DNA of 64,000 nucleotides from Yersinia frederiksenii ATCC 33641 (GTDB lineage Bacteria; Pseudomonadota; Gammaproteobacteria; Enterobacterales; Enterobacteriaceae): NCBI RefSeq assembly GCF_000754805.1, contig NZ_KN150731.1, positions 2,467,886 to 2,531,885 of the forward strand, read 5' to 3'. Shown piece by piece: positions 1 to 9,861 of this stretch (position 1 is its first letter; each line of letters starts with the position of its first letter). The notes under the pieces were generated by a model. It saw only the letters and a program-made list of their open reading frames with translations, ran no database searches and was not told where the DNA came from. The position numbers and the translations under genes were made by a program.

Positions 1-62
1 ACACCACAGAATAGGCAGCAGTGTTAACTGGGTCACAATAACCGACAGGGGGGCGTAGACGG

Positions 63-72
63 GGGGAGGATG
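63..72 (+). promoter_or_regulatory. candidate MalT box upstream of malE
   Basis: The decamer GGGGAGGATG matches the MalT activator consensus GGGGA(T/G)GAGG at 9 of 10 positions and lies in a G-rich stretch about 75 bases before the malE start. MalT sites are expected in a malE/malK divergent control region; malK itself would lie to the left of the window and is not seen. A second G-rich match near position 48 is weaker. The call rests on motif and context only. Confidence 0.5.
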
Positions 73-147
73 ATGGGGTATCGGGTTGTGACTCAATATG
101 GCAGCGTAAAAATCGGTACCCACAAAATTGGATAAAAGGATTGGATT

Positions 148-1359
148 ATGACTAGCAGCTTTACAAAATCCGGCATTGGTAAGACCGCACGTGTTTTGGC
201 CCTTTCAGCGTTAACCACGCTGGTGCTCTCTTCCTCTGCTTTTGCCAAAATTGAAGAAGGCAAACTGGTTATCTGGATCAATGGCGATAAAGGCTATAAC
301 GGGCTGGCAGAAGTCGGTAAGAAATTTGAGAAAGATACTGGCATCAAAGTCACTATCGAGCACCCAGATAAACTGGAAGAAAAATTCCCACAAGTCGCAG
401 CAACCGGTGATGGTCCAGACATCATCTTCTGGGCACATGACCGCTTTGGCGGCTATGCACAATCCGGTTTACTGGCAGAAATCAGCCCATCAAAAGCCTT
501 CCAGGAAAAACTGTTCGCGTTCACATGGGACGCCGTTCGTTTCAATGGCAAACTGATTGGTTATCCAGTGGCGGTAGAAGCACTGTCGCTGATTTATAAC
601 AAAGACCTGGTGAAAGAAGCGCCGAAAACCTGGGAAGAAATTCCAGCGTTAGATAAAACACTGCGTGCCAATGGCAAAAGCGCCATCATGTGGAACCTGC
701 AAGAACCGTACTTCACTTGGCCAGTCATTGCCGCTGACGGCGGTTATGCCTTCAAATTCGAAAACGGTGTTTATGATGTTAAAAACGTCGGCGTGAACAA
801 TGCCGGTGCGAAAGCCGGTCTGCAATTTATTGTCGATCTGGTGAAAAACAAACACATCAATGCTGATACCGATTATTCCATCGCGGAAGCGGCCTTTAAT
901 AAAGGCGAAACAGCGATGACCATCAATGGCCCATGGGCATGGAGCAACATTGATAAGAGCAAAATCAATTATGGCGTGACCCTGCTGCCAACCTTCCACG
1001 GCCAACCATCCAAGCCGTTCGTTGGTGTCCTGACTGCCGGTATCAATGCCGCCAGCCCGAATAAAGAACTGGCGACCGAGTTCCTGGAAAACTACCTGCT
1101 GACCGACCAGGGCTTGGCTGAAGTCAATAAAGACAAACCGCTGGGCGCAGTTGCACTGAAATCTTTCCAAGAGCAACTGGCAAAAGATCCACGTATTGCG
1201 GCAACCATGGAAAACGCCACCAAAGGCGAAATCATGCCGAATATTCCACAAATGGCCGCCTTCTGGTACGCAACCCGCAGTGCGGTGCTGAATGCCATCA
1301 GTGGTCGCCAAACCGTGGAAGCTGCCCTGAATGACGCAGCCGCCCGTATCGTCAAATAA
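148..1359 (+). CDS. malE: maltose/maltodextrin-binding periplasmic protein MalE
   Basis: MalE binds maltose and maltodextrins in the periplasm and delivers them to the MalFGK2 ABC importer. The product is 403 residues. A signal peptide is clear: basic N-terminus (K7, K12, R15), hydrophobic core and an AFA cleavage motif ending at residue 33, leaving a 370-residue mature protein, the same as E. coli MalE. The mature start [20 protein letters not shown] is nearly identical to E. coli. An AGG element at 136-139 precedes the ATG. malF and malG follow on the same strand, separated by an ERIC repeat. MalT control is likely from the upstream G-rich box. No damage is visible. Confidence 0.97.
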   Translation: MTSSFTKSGIGKTARVLALSALTTLVLSSSAFAKIEEGKLVIWINGDKGYNGLAEVGKKFEKDTGIKVTIEHPDKLEEKFPQVAATGDGPDIIFWAHDRFGGYAQSGLLAEISPSKAFQEKLFAFTWDAVRFNGKLIGYPVAVEALSLIYNKDLVKEAPKTWEEIPALDKTLRANGKSAIMWNLQEPYFTWPVIAADGGYAFKFENGVYDVKNVGVNNAGAKAGLQFIVDLVKNKHINADTDYSIAEAAFNKGETAMTINGPWAWSNIDKSKINYGVTLLPTFHGQPSKPFVGVLTAGINAASPNKELATEFLENYLLTDQGLAEVNKDKPLGAVALKSFQEQLAKDPRIAATMENATKGEIMPNIPQMAAFWYATRSAVLNAISGRQTVEAALNDAAARIVK

Positions 1360-1380
1360 CAGATTCACCATACCTCGAGA

Positions 1381-1521
1381 ATACTTGCTGTAACATTACT
1401 CAAAGTAATTGATGTTGCAGCAAGGCAGCCAATGAACAAATCCCGATGAGCTTACACAAGGTAAGTGATTCGGGTGAGTGAATGCAGCTAACCTCGCTGT
1501 AACATCAAGTGCGAAGAGTAT
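1381..1521. repeat. ERIC element (enterobacterial repetitive intergenic consensus) between malE and malF
   Basis: This is an imperfect palindrome of about 140 bases. Its centre, a GAGCTTACACAAGGTAAGTG-type core followed by ATTCGGGTGAGTG, matches the conserved ERIC core, and the outer arms (TTGATGTTGCAGC against GCTGTAACATCAA) pair. Transcribed in either direction it would fold into a long stem-loop. It lies wholly between the malE stop and the malF ribosome binding site, whose AAAGGGA begins right after the right arm. ERIC elements are known non-coding repeats common in Yersinia. Confidence 0.85.
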
Positions 1522-1534
1522 GAAAGGGACCATT

Positions 1535-3112
1535 ATGCAGTTATCCCACACCGAGTTTCAAAGCCGTAAAAAGAAGATTGCCTGGTGGCAAAGTGACGTC
1601 CTTAAATGGCTGATTATTGGCGCATTAAGTCTATTCACCTGCTATTTGATCATGTTGATGTATGCTCAGGGTGAATATCTTTTTGCCATCGTGACACTGA
1701 TTCTGGTGAGCCTGGGGCTGTATGTTTTTGCCAATCGCCGTGCTTATGCCTGGCGCTATGTTTATCCCGGAGTCGCCGGGATGGGGCTGTTTGTTCTGTT
1801 CCCCTTGATTTGCACTATCGCCATTGCCTTTACCAACTACAGCAGCACCAATCAGCTCACCTTTGAGCGCGCCCAATCCGTCTTAATGGACCGGCAATTC
1901 CAGACCGGTAAAACATTTGCCTTTGGTCTGTATCCAAGCAACGACCAATGGCGCTTGCAGCTCACGGCACCTGATGACAATACCTTACTCATTTCTGAGC
2001 CTTTCAGCTTAAATGAGGCTGTCGGACAAAAAATAAAAGTCACACCAACCAGCACGGAACAAAACGGTGAGCGAGCCTCACTGCGTATTATTACCCAAAA
2101 TCGCCAGGCACTGAGCGGGCTGGTCGCGGTTCTGCCAAATGGCGGCGAGCTGCGCATGAGTTCACTGCGCCAATTCGCCGAAACCAGCCCACTTTATAAG
2201 TTGGGTGCTGATGGCAATGAATTGATTAATAAACAAACTGGCGTGATTTATCGGCCAAATCTTGATGTCGGTTTTTATCAGGCCGTTAATACCAATGGTC
2301 AGTGGGAAAACGAGAAACTCAGCCCCGGCTTTACCATCACTATCGGCTGGAAAAACTTCCTGAGGGTGCTGCAAGATGAAGGTATCCAAAAGCCGTTTAT
2401 CTCAATTTTTATTTGGACCATTATCTTTTCGGTCATGAGTGTCATTCTGACGGTTGCCGTCGGCATGGTATTGGCTTGCGTAGTGCAATGGGAGGCCCTG
2501 AAAGGCAAAGCTATCTATCGGGTACTGTTGATTCTGCCTTATGCCGTGCCATCCTTTATTTCGATATTGATTTTCAAAGGGTTATTTAACCAAAGCTTTG
2601 GCGAAATCAACTTGATGCTCAATCAGTTATTTGGCATCAAACCGGAGTGGTTCAGTGACCCGCTCACTGCCAAGAGCATGATTTTGATTGTGAATACCTG
2701 GCTCGGTTACCCTTACATGATGATCTTATGTATGGGGCTGCTGAAAGCCATTCCAGATGACTTATATGAAGCATCCGCAATGGATGGTGCTGGGCCATTC
2801 CAGAACTTTTTCCGCATTACCTTCCCATTGCTGATTAAGCCGCTGGCCCCGCTGATGATTGCCAGCTTTGCCTTTAACTTTAATAACTTCGTGCTGATTC
2901 AGTTATTAACTCGCGGTGGCCCGGATATGATTGGCACCAGCACCCCGGCGGGATATACCGATTTACTGGTCAACTACACCTATCGCGTGGCCTTTGAAGG
3001 GGGCGGCGGACAAGACTTTGGCCTGGCTGCCGCTATCGCCACTCTGATTTTCATTTTGGTAGGCGCACTCGCGATACTGAATTTGAAAGCCAGCAAAATG
3101 AATTTTGACTAA
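1535..3112 (+). CDS. malF: maltose ABC transporter permease MalF
   Basis: MalF is one of the two inner-membrane permeases of the MalFGK2 maltose importer. I start it at 1535 because GAAAGGGA at 1522-1529 is well spaced before this ATG; an upstream in-frame start at 1478 would lie inside the ERIC repeat. This gives 525 residues against 514 in E. coli. Hydrophobic segments near the N-terminus, then a large periplasmic P2 loop (about residues 95-265) and a C-terminal permease core are visible. The cytoplasmic EAA loop, [16 protein letters not shown], begins near residue 412 and is the contact for MalK. The stop lies 13 bases before the malG start, so the two are probably translated together. Confidence 0.96.
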   Translation: MQLSHTEFQSRKKKIAWWQSDVLKWLIIGALSLFTCYLIMLMYAQGEYLFAIVTLILVSLGLYVFANRRAYAWRYVYPGVAGMGLFVLFPLICTIAIAFTNYSSTNQLTFERAQSVLMDRQFQTGKTFAFGLYPSNDQWRLQLTAPDDNTLLISEPFSLNEAVGQKIKVTPTSTEQNGERASLRIITQNRQALSGLVAVLPNGGELRMSSLRQFAETSPLYKLGADGNELINKQTGVIYRPNLDVGFYQAVNTNGQWENEKLSPGFTITIGWKNFLRVLQDEGIQKPFISIFIWTIIFSVMSVILTVAVGMVLACVVQWEALKGKAIYRVLLILPYAVPSFISILIFKGLFNQSFGEINLMLNQLFGIKPEWFSDPLTAKSMILIVNTWLGYPYMMILCMGLLKAIPDDLYEASAMDGAGPFQNFFRITFPLLIKPLAPLMIASFAFNFNNFVLIQLLTRGGPDMIGTSTPAGYTDLLVNYTYRVAFEGGGGQDFGLAAAIATLIFILVGALAILNLKASKMNFD

Positions 3113-3125
3113 GGAGGAGAGGCAG

Positions 3126-4016
3126 ATGGCCATGGTTCAACCTAAATCCCAGCGTTTGCGTCTATTAAGCACTCACTTTCTGATGTTGTGCTTTATCGCG
3201 CTGATTATGTTCCCGCTGCTGATGGTTATTGCCATTTCACTGCGGCCCGGTAACTTCGCCACCGGCAGCCTTATCCCAGACCAAATCTCCTGGGAACACT
3301 GGAAGCTGGCTCTGGGCATGAGTGTGACGCATGCCGATGGTTCGGTGACGCCGCCGCCATTCCCAGTGATGCTGTGGTTATGGAACTCAATAAAAATCGC
3401 GGTGATCACCGCCATCGGTATTGTTTCGCTTTCCACAACTTGTGCTTACGCTTTTGCCCGCATGCGTTTTCGCGGCAAAAGCACCTTACTGAAAGGCATG
3501 TTGATCTTCCAAATGTTCCCGGCGGTGCTATCACTGGTGGCATTGTATGCCTTGTTTGACCGCCTTGGGCAATATATGCCGTTTATTGGTTTGAACACCC
3601 ATGGCGGGGTAATTTTTGCCTATATGGGCGGGATTGCCCTGCACGTCTGGACTATCAAAGGCTATTTCGAAACCATTGATAACTCACTGGAAGAAGCCGC
3701 CGCCTTGGATGGAGCCACTCCATGGCAAGCTTTCCGACTGGTGCTGTTGCCACTGTCAGTGCCTATTTTAGCTGTGGTATTTATTCTGTCGTTTATTGCT
3801 GCCATCACTGAAGTGCCGGTCGCCTCATTGCTATTACGCGATGTGGACAGCTACACCTTGGCGGTAGGTATGCAGCAGTATCTGAACCCGCAAAACTATT
3901 TGTGGGGCGATTTTGCCGCAGCAGCCGTATTGTCTGCTATCCCGATCACCACGGTCTTCCTGCTGGCACAGCGCTGGTTGGTGGGTGGCCTAACGGCCGG
4001 TGGGGTGAAGGGCTAA
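3126..4016 (+). CDS. malG: maltose ABC transporter permease MalG
   Basis: MalG is the second permease of the maltose importer and pairs with MalF. The start at 3126 (protein begins [14 protein letters not shown], as in E. coli) follows a strong AAGGAGGAGAGG site at 3112-3123; an upstream in-frame ATG at 3105 overlapping malF is less likely. The product is 296 residues, the family length. Six hydrophobic segments and the EAA loop [15 protein letters not shown] (from about residue 189) are present. The gene ends the malEFG operon and is followed by a rho-independent terminator. Confidence 0.96.
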   Translation: MAMVQPKSQRLRLLSTHFLMLCFIALIMFPLLMVIAISLRPGNFATGSLIPDQISWEHWKLALGMSVTHADGSVTPPPFPVMLWLWNSIKIAVITAIGIVSLSTTCAYAFARMRFRGKSTLLKGMLIFQMFPAVLSLVALYALFDRLGQYMPFIGLNTHGGVIFAYMGGIALHVWTIKGYFETIDNSLEEAAALDGATPWQAFRLVLLPLSVPILAVVFILSFIAAITEVPVASLLLRDVDSYTLAVGMQQYLNPQNYLWGDFAAAAVLSAIPITTVFLLAQRWLVGGLTAGGVKG

Positions 4017-4100
4017 ATATTTCTCGTTCGTTTATGTCGTTGATATTGATTATGCCGCTGCTTAACTTGCTGTATTTTCCCTCTGGTACTGTGTCTTTGA

Positions 4101-4127
4101 GGCGGCCTTAATGGCCGCCATTTTTCT
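4101..4127 (+). terminator. rho-independent terminator of malEFG
   Basis: A perfect 7-bp stem, GGCGGCC/GGCCGCC with a TTAAT loop, is followed by a T-rich tail (ATTTTTCTTTTTT). It lies 85 bases after the malG stop on the same strand. Confidence 0.85.
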
Positions 4128-4144
4128 TTTTTATCAATGAGTAA

Positions 4145-4265
4145 AACCCAAAGTCATTGTCGTTACAGCCAGGCAGTAAACGAACAAATCCCGATGAGCT
4201 GACATCAGCCAGTGATTCGAGTGCAAGAGTGTAGCTAACACCGCGGCAGCGCCAAGGACGAAGGG
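4145..4265. repeat. degenerate ERIC-like repeat downstream of psiE
   Basis: The stretch shares GAACAAATCCCGATGAGCT and GTGATTCG with the ERIC copy at 1381-1521, in the same order and spacing, but the core (GACATCAGCCAGTGA) and right arm (CGCCAAGGACGAAGG) have diverged. It fills the space between the malEFG terminator and the psiE stop codon, so it could fold at the 3' end of either transcript. Confidence 0.65.
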
Positions 4266-4673
4266 TTACTCGCGCTTTAGCCTGTCGGTATTGGCTAAAT
4301 ACAGAGTTACCACCAGCAATAATATGGATGCTGAATAAATCAGGGTATCAATTGGATTTTCATGATCGACAATGATTAGCCGGATAATCGCGGTAATCCC
4401 GATATAGATAAAATAGCGCAATGGGAAGTGATAGCCAGACTCAAAGTATTTAACAATCAAGGCAATAAATTCAAAATAAAGGAAATAAATCACAATGCCT
4501 TCAATCAGCATATAGGATGAAGTTTCCTGATTATTCACAAACAGCATCTGCCCCAAATGAATGGTTTCTTTTACCAGAAAGACCACCAAAATAGCCGCAA
4601 GTACAATCAACCCGAGATTCAACAAACGCTGTAGATTTTTAGCGACCCACTGAGAACGCGAATTTTTGGCCAT
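4266..4673 (-). CDS. psiE: phosphate-starvation-inducible membrane protein PsiE
   Basis: PsiE is a small inner-membrane protein whose expression responds to phosphate starvation in E. coli; its biochemical role is unknown. The 135-residue product (E. coli 136) has a short basic N-terminus ([14 protein letters not shown]) and four hydrophobic stretches, at about residues 17-37, 55-75, 82-102 and 108-127, ending in DRLKRE. It stands alone, convergent with malEFG, exactly as next to mal in E. coli. Identification rests on whole-length resemblance and gene order. No Pho box was verified. Confidence 0.9.
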   Translation of the reverse strand: MAKNSRSQWVAKNLQRLLNLGLIVLAAILVVFLVKETIHLGQMLFVNNQETSSYMLIEGIVIYFLYFEFIALIVKYFESGYHFPLRYFIYIGITAIIRLIIVDHENPIDTLIYSASILLLVVTLYLANTDRLKRE

Positions 4674-4736
4674 AAATACCCCATAAAAAATAGGTGAAAC
4701 AGCCTGAGCCTATCACAGCAATGCTGCGCTCGAGCC

Positions 4737-4767
4737 AAAAAAAAAGCCCCTTACCCAAGTAAGAGGC
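4737..4767 (-). terminator. rho-independent terminator of pgi
   Basis: Read on the minus strand, a 9-bp stem GCCTCTTAC/GTAAGGGGC (one G-T pair) with a 4-base TTGG loop is followed by nine T residues. It begins 37 bases after the pgi stop codon. Confidence 0.9.
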
Positions 4768-4803
4768 TAATAAGCACGGATCAAGGAGCTTCAGCCTGTA
4801 AGC

Positions 4804-6462
<1,659 letters not shown>

Positions 6463-6608
6463 CTAGGCTTAAGGATTAATGAAACGAATACATTGATTGT
6501 ATCCTGTTACCCTGTGATTGAGATCTCTTTTCTTGCGATAGGTGATATCTCTCGAAACAACTTTTGATCTGCTTCCTGTTTTCTCTCTTTCCCTTGTTCT
6601 CAGTCCCC

Positions 6609-6699
6609 ACCATGAGGTAAACGCCGCATTGTCAGTCGATATCCAGTTAAATTAGTTATATGAAGTGACAATTTATTAAATATGAAAATACCTCATGGT
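6609..6699. repeat. nested inverted repeat between pgi and lysC
   Basis: An exact 11-base repeat ACCATGAGGTA at 6609-6619 recurs inverted (TACCTCATGGT) at 6689-6699. Inside it an inverted ATTGTCA/TGACAAT pair occurs. The whole lies just before the lysC promoter and about 160 bases upstream of pgi. It could be an operator pair, a folded leader or the ends of a small insertion. No target duplication is evident and I do not recognise it as a known element. Confidence 0.5.
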
Positions 6700-6706
6700 C
6701 ATATCG

Positions 6707-6735
6707 TTGACAGCAAGCCGATAACCCGTTATTCC
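6707..6735 (+). promoter_or_regulatory. probable sigma-70 promoter of lysC
   Basis: A consensus -35 TTGACA (6707-6712) and a -10-like TATTCC (6730-6735) are separated by exactly 17 bases. Transcription from here would start just before the lysine riboswitch aptamer, which supports the assignment. Confidence 0.7.
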
Positions 6736-6765
6736 TAAACACCTACTTGCGTACCCGGTGCGTAA

Positions 6766-6956
6766 GCCAGAAGAGGTGCGTCGCCCAGGTAAAGTGTCAG
6801 AGGAGCCGTGATCCGCTGAAGACATTCGAGGGGGAGCGACGCCGAGACACGGTGATTTCGGCCATCAGCGTGTCGACTGCAGGGGCTGAATCCCCTGGGT
6901 TGTCACCAGTGCCGTTCCTTTAGGGCGGTCAACAAGGTGGAGCGCTTCTGGGTGTA
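6766..6956 (+). promoter_or_regulatory. lysine riboswitch (L box) of lysC
   Basis: The lysC leader carries the conserved L-box blocks: GCCAGAAGAGGTGCG at the 5' side, AGGGGGAGCGACGCCGAG in the middle, GGGGCTGAATCCCCTGGG, TTGTCACCAG, and the closing GGTGGAGCGCTTCTGGGTG whose CTTCTGG pairs with CCAGAAG. The blocks match the E. coli lysC lysine riboswitch in order and spacing. Binding of lysine lowers lysC expression. About 110 bases separate the aptamer from the lysC start. No classic T-run terminator is seen there, so control of translation start, as in E. coli, is the likelier mode. Confidence 0.95.
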
Positions 6957-7064
6957 ACGTAGTGTTATTGCTACGCCTGCCCCCTGATTTACCGCTCTTT
7001 CCTTGTGCCAAGGCTAATACAGATGACCACCCAAGATGGCATCCCTGACACGAGGTTTTTTTAG

Positions 7065-8450
7065 ATGATTCAAGTAGCATCCCAACAGACTGACCGCTCC
7101 CCTGCCCCAATAGTGGTTGCCAAATTTGGTGGCACCAGCGTGGCTGATTTTGATGCCATGAGTCGCAGTGCTGATGTGGTTTTATCGAACCCGGACGTTC
7201 GTTTGGTGATTTTGTCGGCGTCAGCCGGTATTACCAATCTGTTGGTCGCCCTGGCTGAGGGTTGTGAGTTGGAAACCCGCACCCGGCATTTAGATGAAAT
7301 CCGTCGCATTCAATATAATATTCTCGCTAATCTTTCTGATTCGGTGGTTATTCGCGAAGAAATTGATCGCATGCTGGAAAACATGGCCATGTTGTCTGAA
7401 GCTGCCAGTCTGGCGACCTCAGCAGCACTGACCGATGAGTTGGTCAGCCACGGCGAATTGATGTCGACATTGCTATTTGTCGAACTGCTGCGTCAGCGTC
7501 AGGTAGCAGTGGAATGGTTTGATGTGCGTAAAATTATGCGCACTAATGATCGTTTTGGCCGCGCGGAACCCGATACCCAAGTCTTGTCTGAACTGGCTCA
7601 AACCCAGTTAGCACCGCGCATCCAGCACGCCATTGTGGTCACACAAGGTTTTATCGGCAGTGAAAGTAAAGGCCGCACCACGACCCTTGGCCGTGGTGGC
7701 AGTGATTACACCGCCGCCCTACTGGGTGAAGCACTGAATGTCAGCCGTATTGACATCTGGACAGATGTGCCGGGGATTTATACCACTGACCCGCGCGTGG
7801 TTCCGGGCGCAAAACGCATTGATAAAATCGCTTTCGAAGAAGCCGCTGAAATGGCGACCTTTGGGGCCAAAGTACTGCACCCGGCGACCTTATTACCGGC
7901 AGTACGCAGTGATATTCCAGTGTTTGTTGGCTCCAGCAAAGATCCCGCCGCCGGTGGCACGCTGGTGTGTAATGAAACCAAAAATCCACCGTTGTTCCGT
8001 GCCTTGGCACTGCGCCGTAAGCAAACGCTGGTCACCCTGCATAGCTTAAACATGTTGCATGCTCGCGGTTTTCTGGCTGAGGTGTTTAACATTCTGGCGC
8101 GCCACAATATTTCGGTGGATTTGATTACTACCTCAGAAGTGAGTGTGGCCCTCACTCTGGATACCACCGGCTCCACGTCGACCGGCGACAGCCTATTGAC
8201 GACTTCATTGTTGACGGAGCTCTCCTCGCTGTGCCGGGTGGAAGTGGAAGAGAATCTGGCATTGGTGGCAATTATTGGTAATCACTTGTCGCAAGCCTGT
8301 GGCGTCGGCAAAGAAGTGTTCGGCGTGCTCGACCCATTCAATATTCGTATGATTTGCTACGGAGCCAGCAGTCACAACCTGTGTTTCTTGATTCCAGGTC
8401 ACGACGCGGAGAAAGTGGTGCAAACATTGCATCACAATCTATTTGAGTAA
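7065..8450 (+). CDS. lysC: lysine-sensitive aspartokinase III
   Basis: LysC phosphorylates aspartate, the first step of lysine, threonine and methionine synthesis, and is inhibited by lysine. The 461-residue product is about 12 longer than E. coli at the N-terminus (MIQVASQQTDRSPAP before IVVAKFGGTSV). The kinase motif KFGGTSV is at residues 20-26, GRGGSDYTAALLGEAL lies mid-protein, and the C-terminus carries two ACT domains (from about residue 320) containing HNISVDLITTSEVSVAL, part of the lysine site. A GAGGT site precedes the ATG. Its own lysine riboswitch controls it, and a terminator follows. Confidence 0.97.
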   Translation: MIQVASQQTDRSPAPIVVAKFGGTSVADFDAMSRSADVVLSNPDVRLVILSASAGITNLLVALAEGCELETRTRHLDEIRRIQYNILANLSDSVVIREEIDRMLENMAMLSEAASLATSAALTDELVSHGELMSTLLFVELLRQRQVAVEWFDVRKIMRTNDRFGRAEPDTQVLSELAQTQLAPRIQHAIVVTQGFIGSESKGRTTTLGRGGSDYTAALLGEALNVSRIDIWTDVPGIYTTDPRVVPGAKRIDKIAFEEAAEMATFGAKVLHPATLLPAVRSDIPVFVGSSKDPAAGGTLVCNETKNPPLFRALALRRKQTLVTLHSLNMLHARGFLAEVFNILARHNISVDLITTSEVSVALTLDTTGSTSTGDSLLTTSLLTELSSLCRVEVEENLALVAIIGNHLSQACGVGKEVFGVLDPFNIRMICYGASSHNLCFLIPGHDAEKVVQTLHHNLFE

Positions 8451-8495
8451 AACCACCGACATCATGACAAAACCTGCAAAGTAATTGCATCACAA

Positions 8496-8518
8496 ACCGG
8501 GCGTTTTCGTCCGGTTTT
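8496..8518 (+). terminator. rho-independent terminator of lysC
   Basis: An 8-bp stem ACCGGGCG/CGTCCGGT (one G-T pair) with a TTTT loop and a short T tail lies 45 bases after the lysC stop and before panS. Confidence 0.75.
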
Positions 8519-8555
8519 CATCTATCTGACACTGACGATTAAGGATTCTCGCCTC

Positions 8556-9479
8556 ATGTTGGTAAAAATCACGCGCCTGTTCCCTGTATGGGCACTGCTG
8601 CTCTCCGTGGCAGCCTATTTCCGCCCGACCACGTTTACCGGCATTGGCCCTTATGTCGGTCCACTATTGATGCTGATTATGTTTGCCATGGGCGTCACAC
8701 TACGGCTGGATGATTTCAAACGAGTGCTTTCACGCCCGGCCCCAGTTGCAGCAGCAACTTTTCTGCATTATCTGATTATGCCGCTCACTGCATGGATTCT
8801 GGCCATGCTATTCCGGATGCCACCGGACTTGTCTGCCGGTATGGTGTTGGTTGGCAGTGTTGCCAGCGGCACGGCATCCAATGTAATGATTTATCTGGCA
8901 AAAGGTGACGTGGCACTGTCTGTCACTATCTCTGCGGTCTCCACGCTGGTCGGTGTTTTTGCCACCCCACTACTGACCCGGTTATATGTCGATGCCACCA
9001 TCAGTGTGGATGTGGTCGGGATGCTAAAAAGTATTCTGCAAATCGTGGTTATCCCGATTACTGCCGGGTTGGTTATCCATCATACCTTTACCAAAACGGT
9101 TAAGCGCATTGAACCTTATCTGCCCGCCATGTCGATGGTCTGCATTTTAGCCATCATCAGCGCCGTGGTGGCAGGCAGCCAAAGCCATATCGCTTCCGTC
9201 GGCTTTGTAGTGATTATCGCGGTTATTTTGCACAACGGTATCGGCTTACTCAGTGGTTATTGGGGTGGAAAGCTATTCGGTTTTGATGAATCAACCTGCC
9301 GGACACTGGCTATCGAAGTGGGGATGCAAAACTCAGGATTGGCCGCCACCTTGGGTAAAATTTACTTCTCACCACTGGCAGCCCTGCCCGGCGCTCTGTT
9401 CTCTGTTTGGCATAACCTTTCCGGTTCCTTGCTGGCTGGCTATTGGTCAGGTAAACCGGTTAAAAAAGACCAAGAATAA
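8556..9479 (+). CDS. panS: bile acid:sodium symporter family transporter, PanS-like (ketopantoate/pantoate/pantothenate)
   Basis: The 307-residue protein is almost entirely hydrophobic, with about nine or ten membrane spans, and belongs to the bile acid:sodium symporter (BASS/SBF) superfamily. Family traits seen are [12 protein letters not shown] (about 45-56), [19 protein letters not shown] (about 105-123) and the late [14 protein letters not shown], which hold the ion-site polar residues. In Salmonella the PanS member imports pantothenate precursors; that substrate is inferred here from overall resemblance. It sits alone between lysC and the hemolysin locus. A GGATT element precedes the ATG. 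A related sodium-coupled substrate cannot be excluded. Confidence 0.82.
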   Translation: MLVKITRLFPVWALLLSVAAYFRPTTFTGIGPYVGPLLMLIMFAMGVTLRLDDFKRVLSRPAPVAAATFLHYLIMPLTAWILAMLFRMPPDLSAGMVLVGSVASGTASNVMIYLAKGDVALSVTISAVSTLVGVFATPLLTRLYVDATISVDVVGMLKSILQIVVIPITAGLVIHHTFTKTVKRIEPYLPAMSMVCILAIISAVVAGSQSHIASVGFVVIIAVILHNGIGLLSGYWGGKLFGFDESTCRTLAIEVGMQNSGLAATLGKIYFSPLAALPGALFSVWHNLSGSLLAGYWSGKPVKKDQE

Positions 9480-9494
9480 TTCGCAATATCTATC

Positions 9495-9515
9495 ATGCCC
9501 GGTTTAGCCGGGCAT
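9495..9515 (+). terminator. possible terminator after panS
   Basis: A perfect 8-bp stem ATGCCCGG/CCGGGCAT with a 5-base TTTAG loop starts 15 bases after the panS stop. It is not followed by a real T-run, so termination is uncertain. Confidence 0.5.
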
Positions 9516-9744
9516 TCGCACCTAAAGCCCCTATTGATTAAATTAATTAGAATCCGCTATTCGCCTGAATATACTTTAATTAATTCTCACCAATCGTATT
9601 TCACATCCAATAAACATCAAATTTTTATTATATTTCTTCAATTCCTGAAAATTTCTTAATTCTTGAGATTACCTGCCGTTTCTATTCATCAGGGACGGTA
9701 ATCATGCCGCCCGGCATTTGACTCAAGGAGGCGAGAACTGACCC

Positions 9745-9861
9745 GTGCATTTCTCAATCAAACATTATGATCCCAAAACGCACCGCATTATGGTTTTTAT
9801 TGAGTACTGGTGCACACGCCAGTCCCGCTCCGGGGATAGATATTCCCTCGCCGATGAATGA
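9745..9861 (+). other. small GTG-started ORF overlapping the tpsB start
   Basis: The best Shine-Dalgarno in this region, AAGGAGG at 9725-9731, lies 13 bases before a GTG that opens a 38-residue frame different from tpsB and ends inside the tpsB signal-peptide region. The translated product has no signal-peptide or known-domain look. It might couple translation to tpsB or be chance. No function is claimed. Confidence 0.25.

Noticed and set aside
649-1371. 240-residue antisense frame across malE, with others antisense to pgi (5170-5721) and metH (18383-18817, 18801-19322)
   Set aside because: They lie wholly opposite strongly conserved genes, show no known domain and reflect codon bias of the sense strand.
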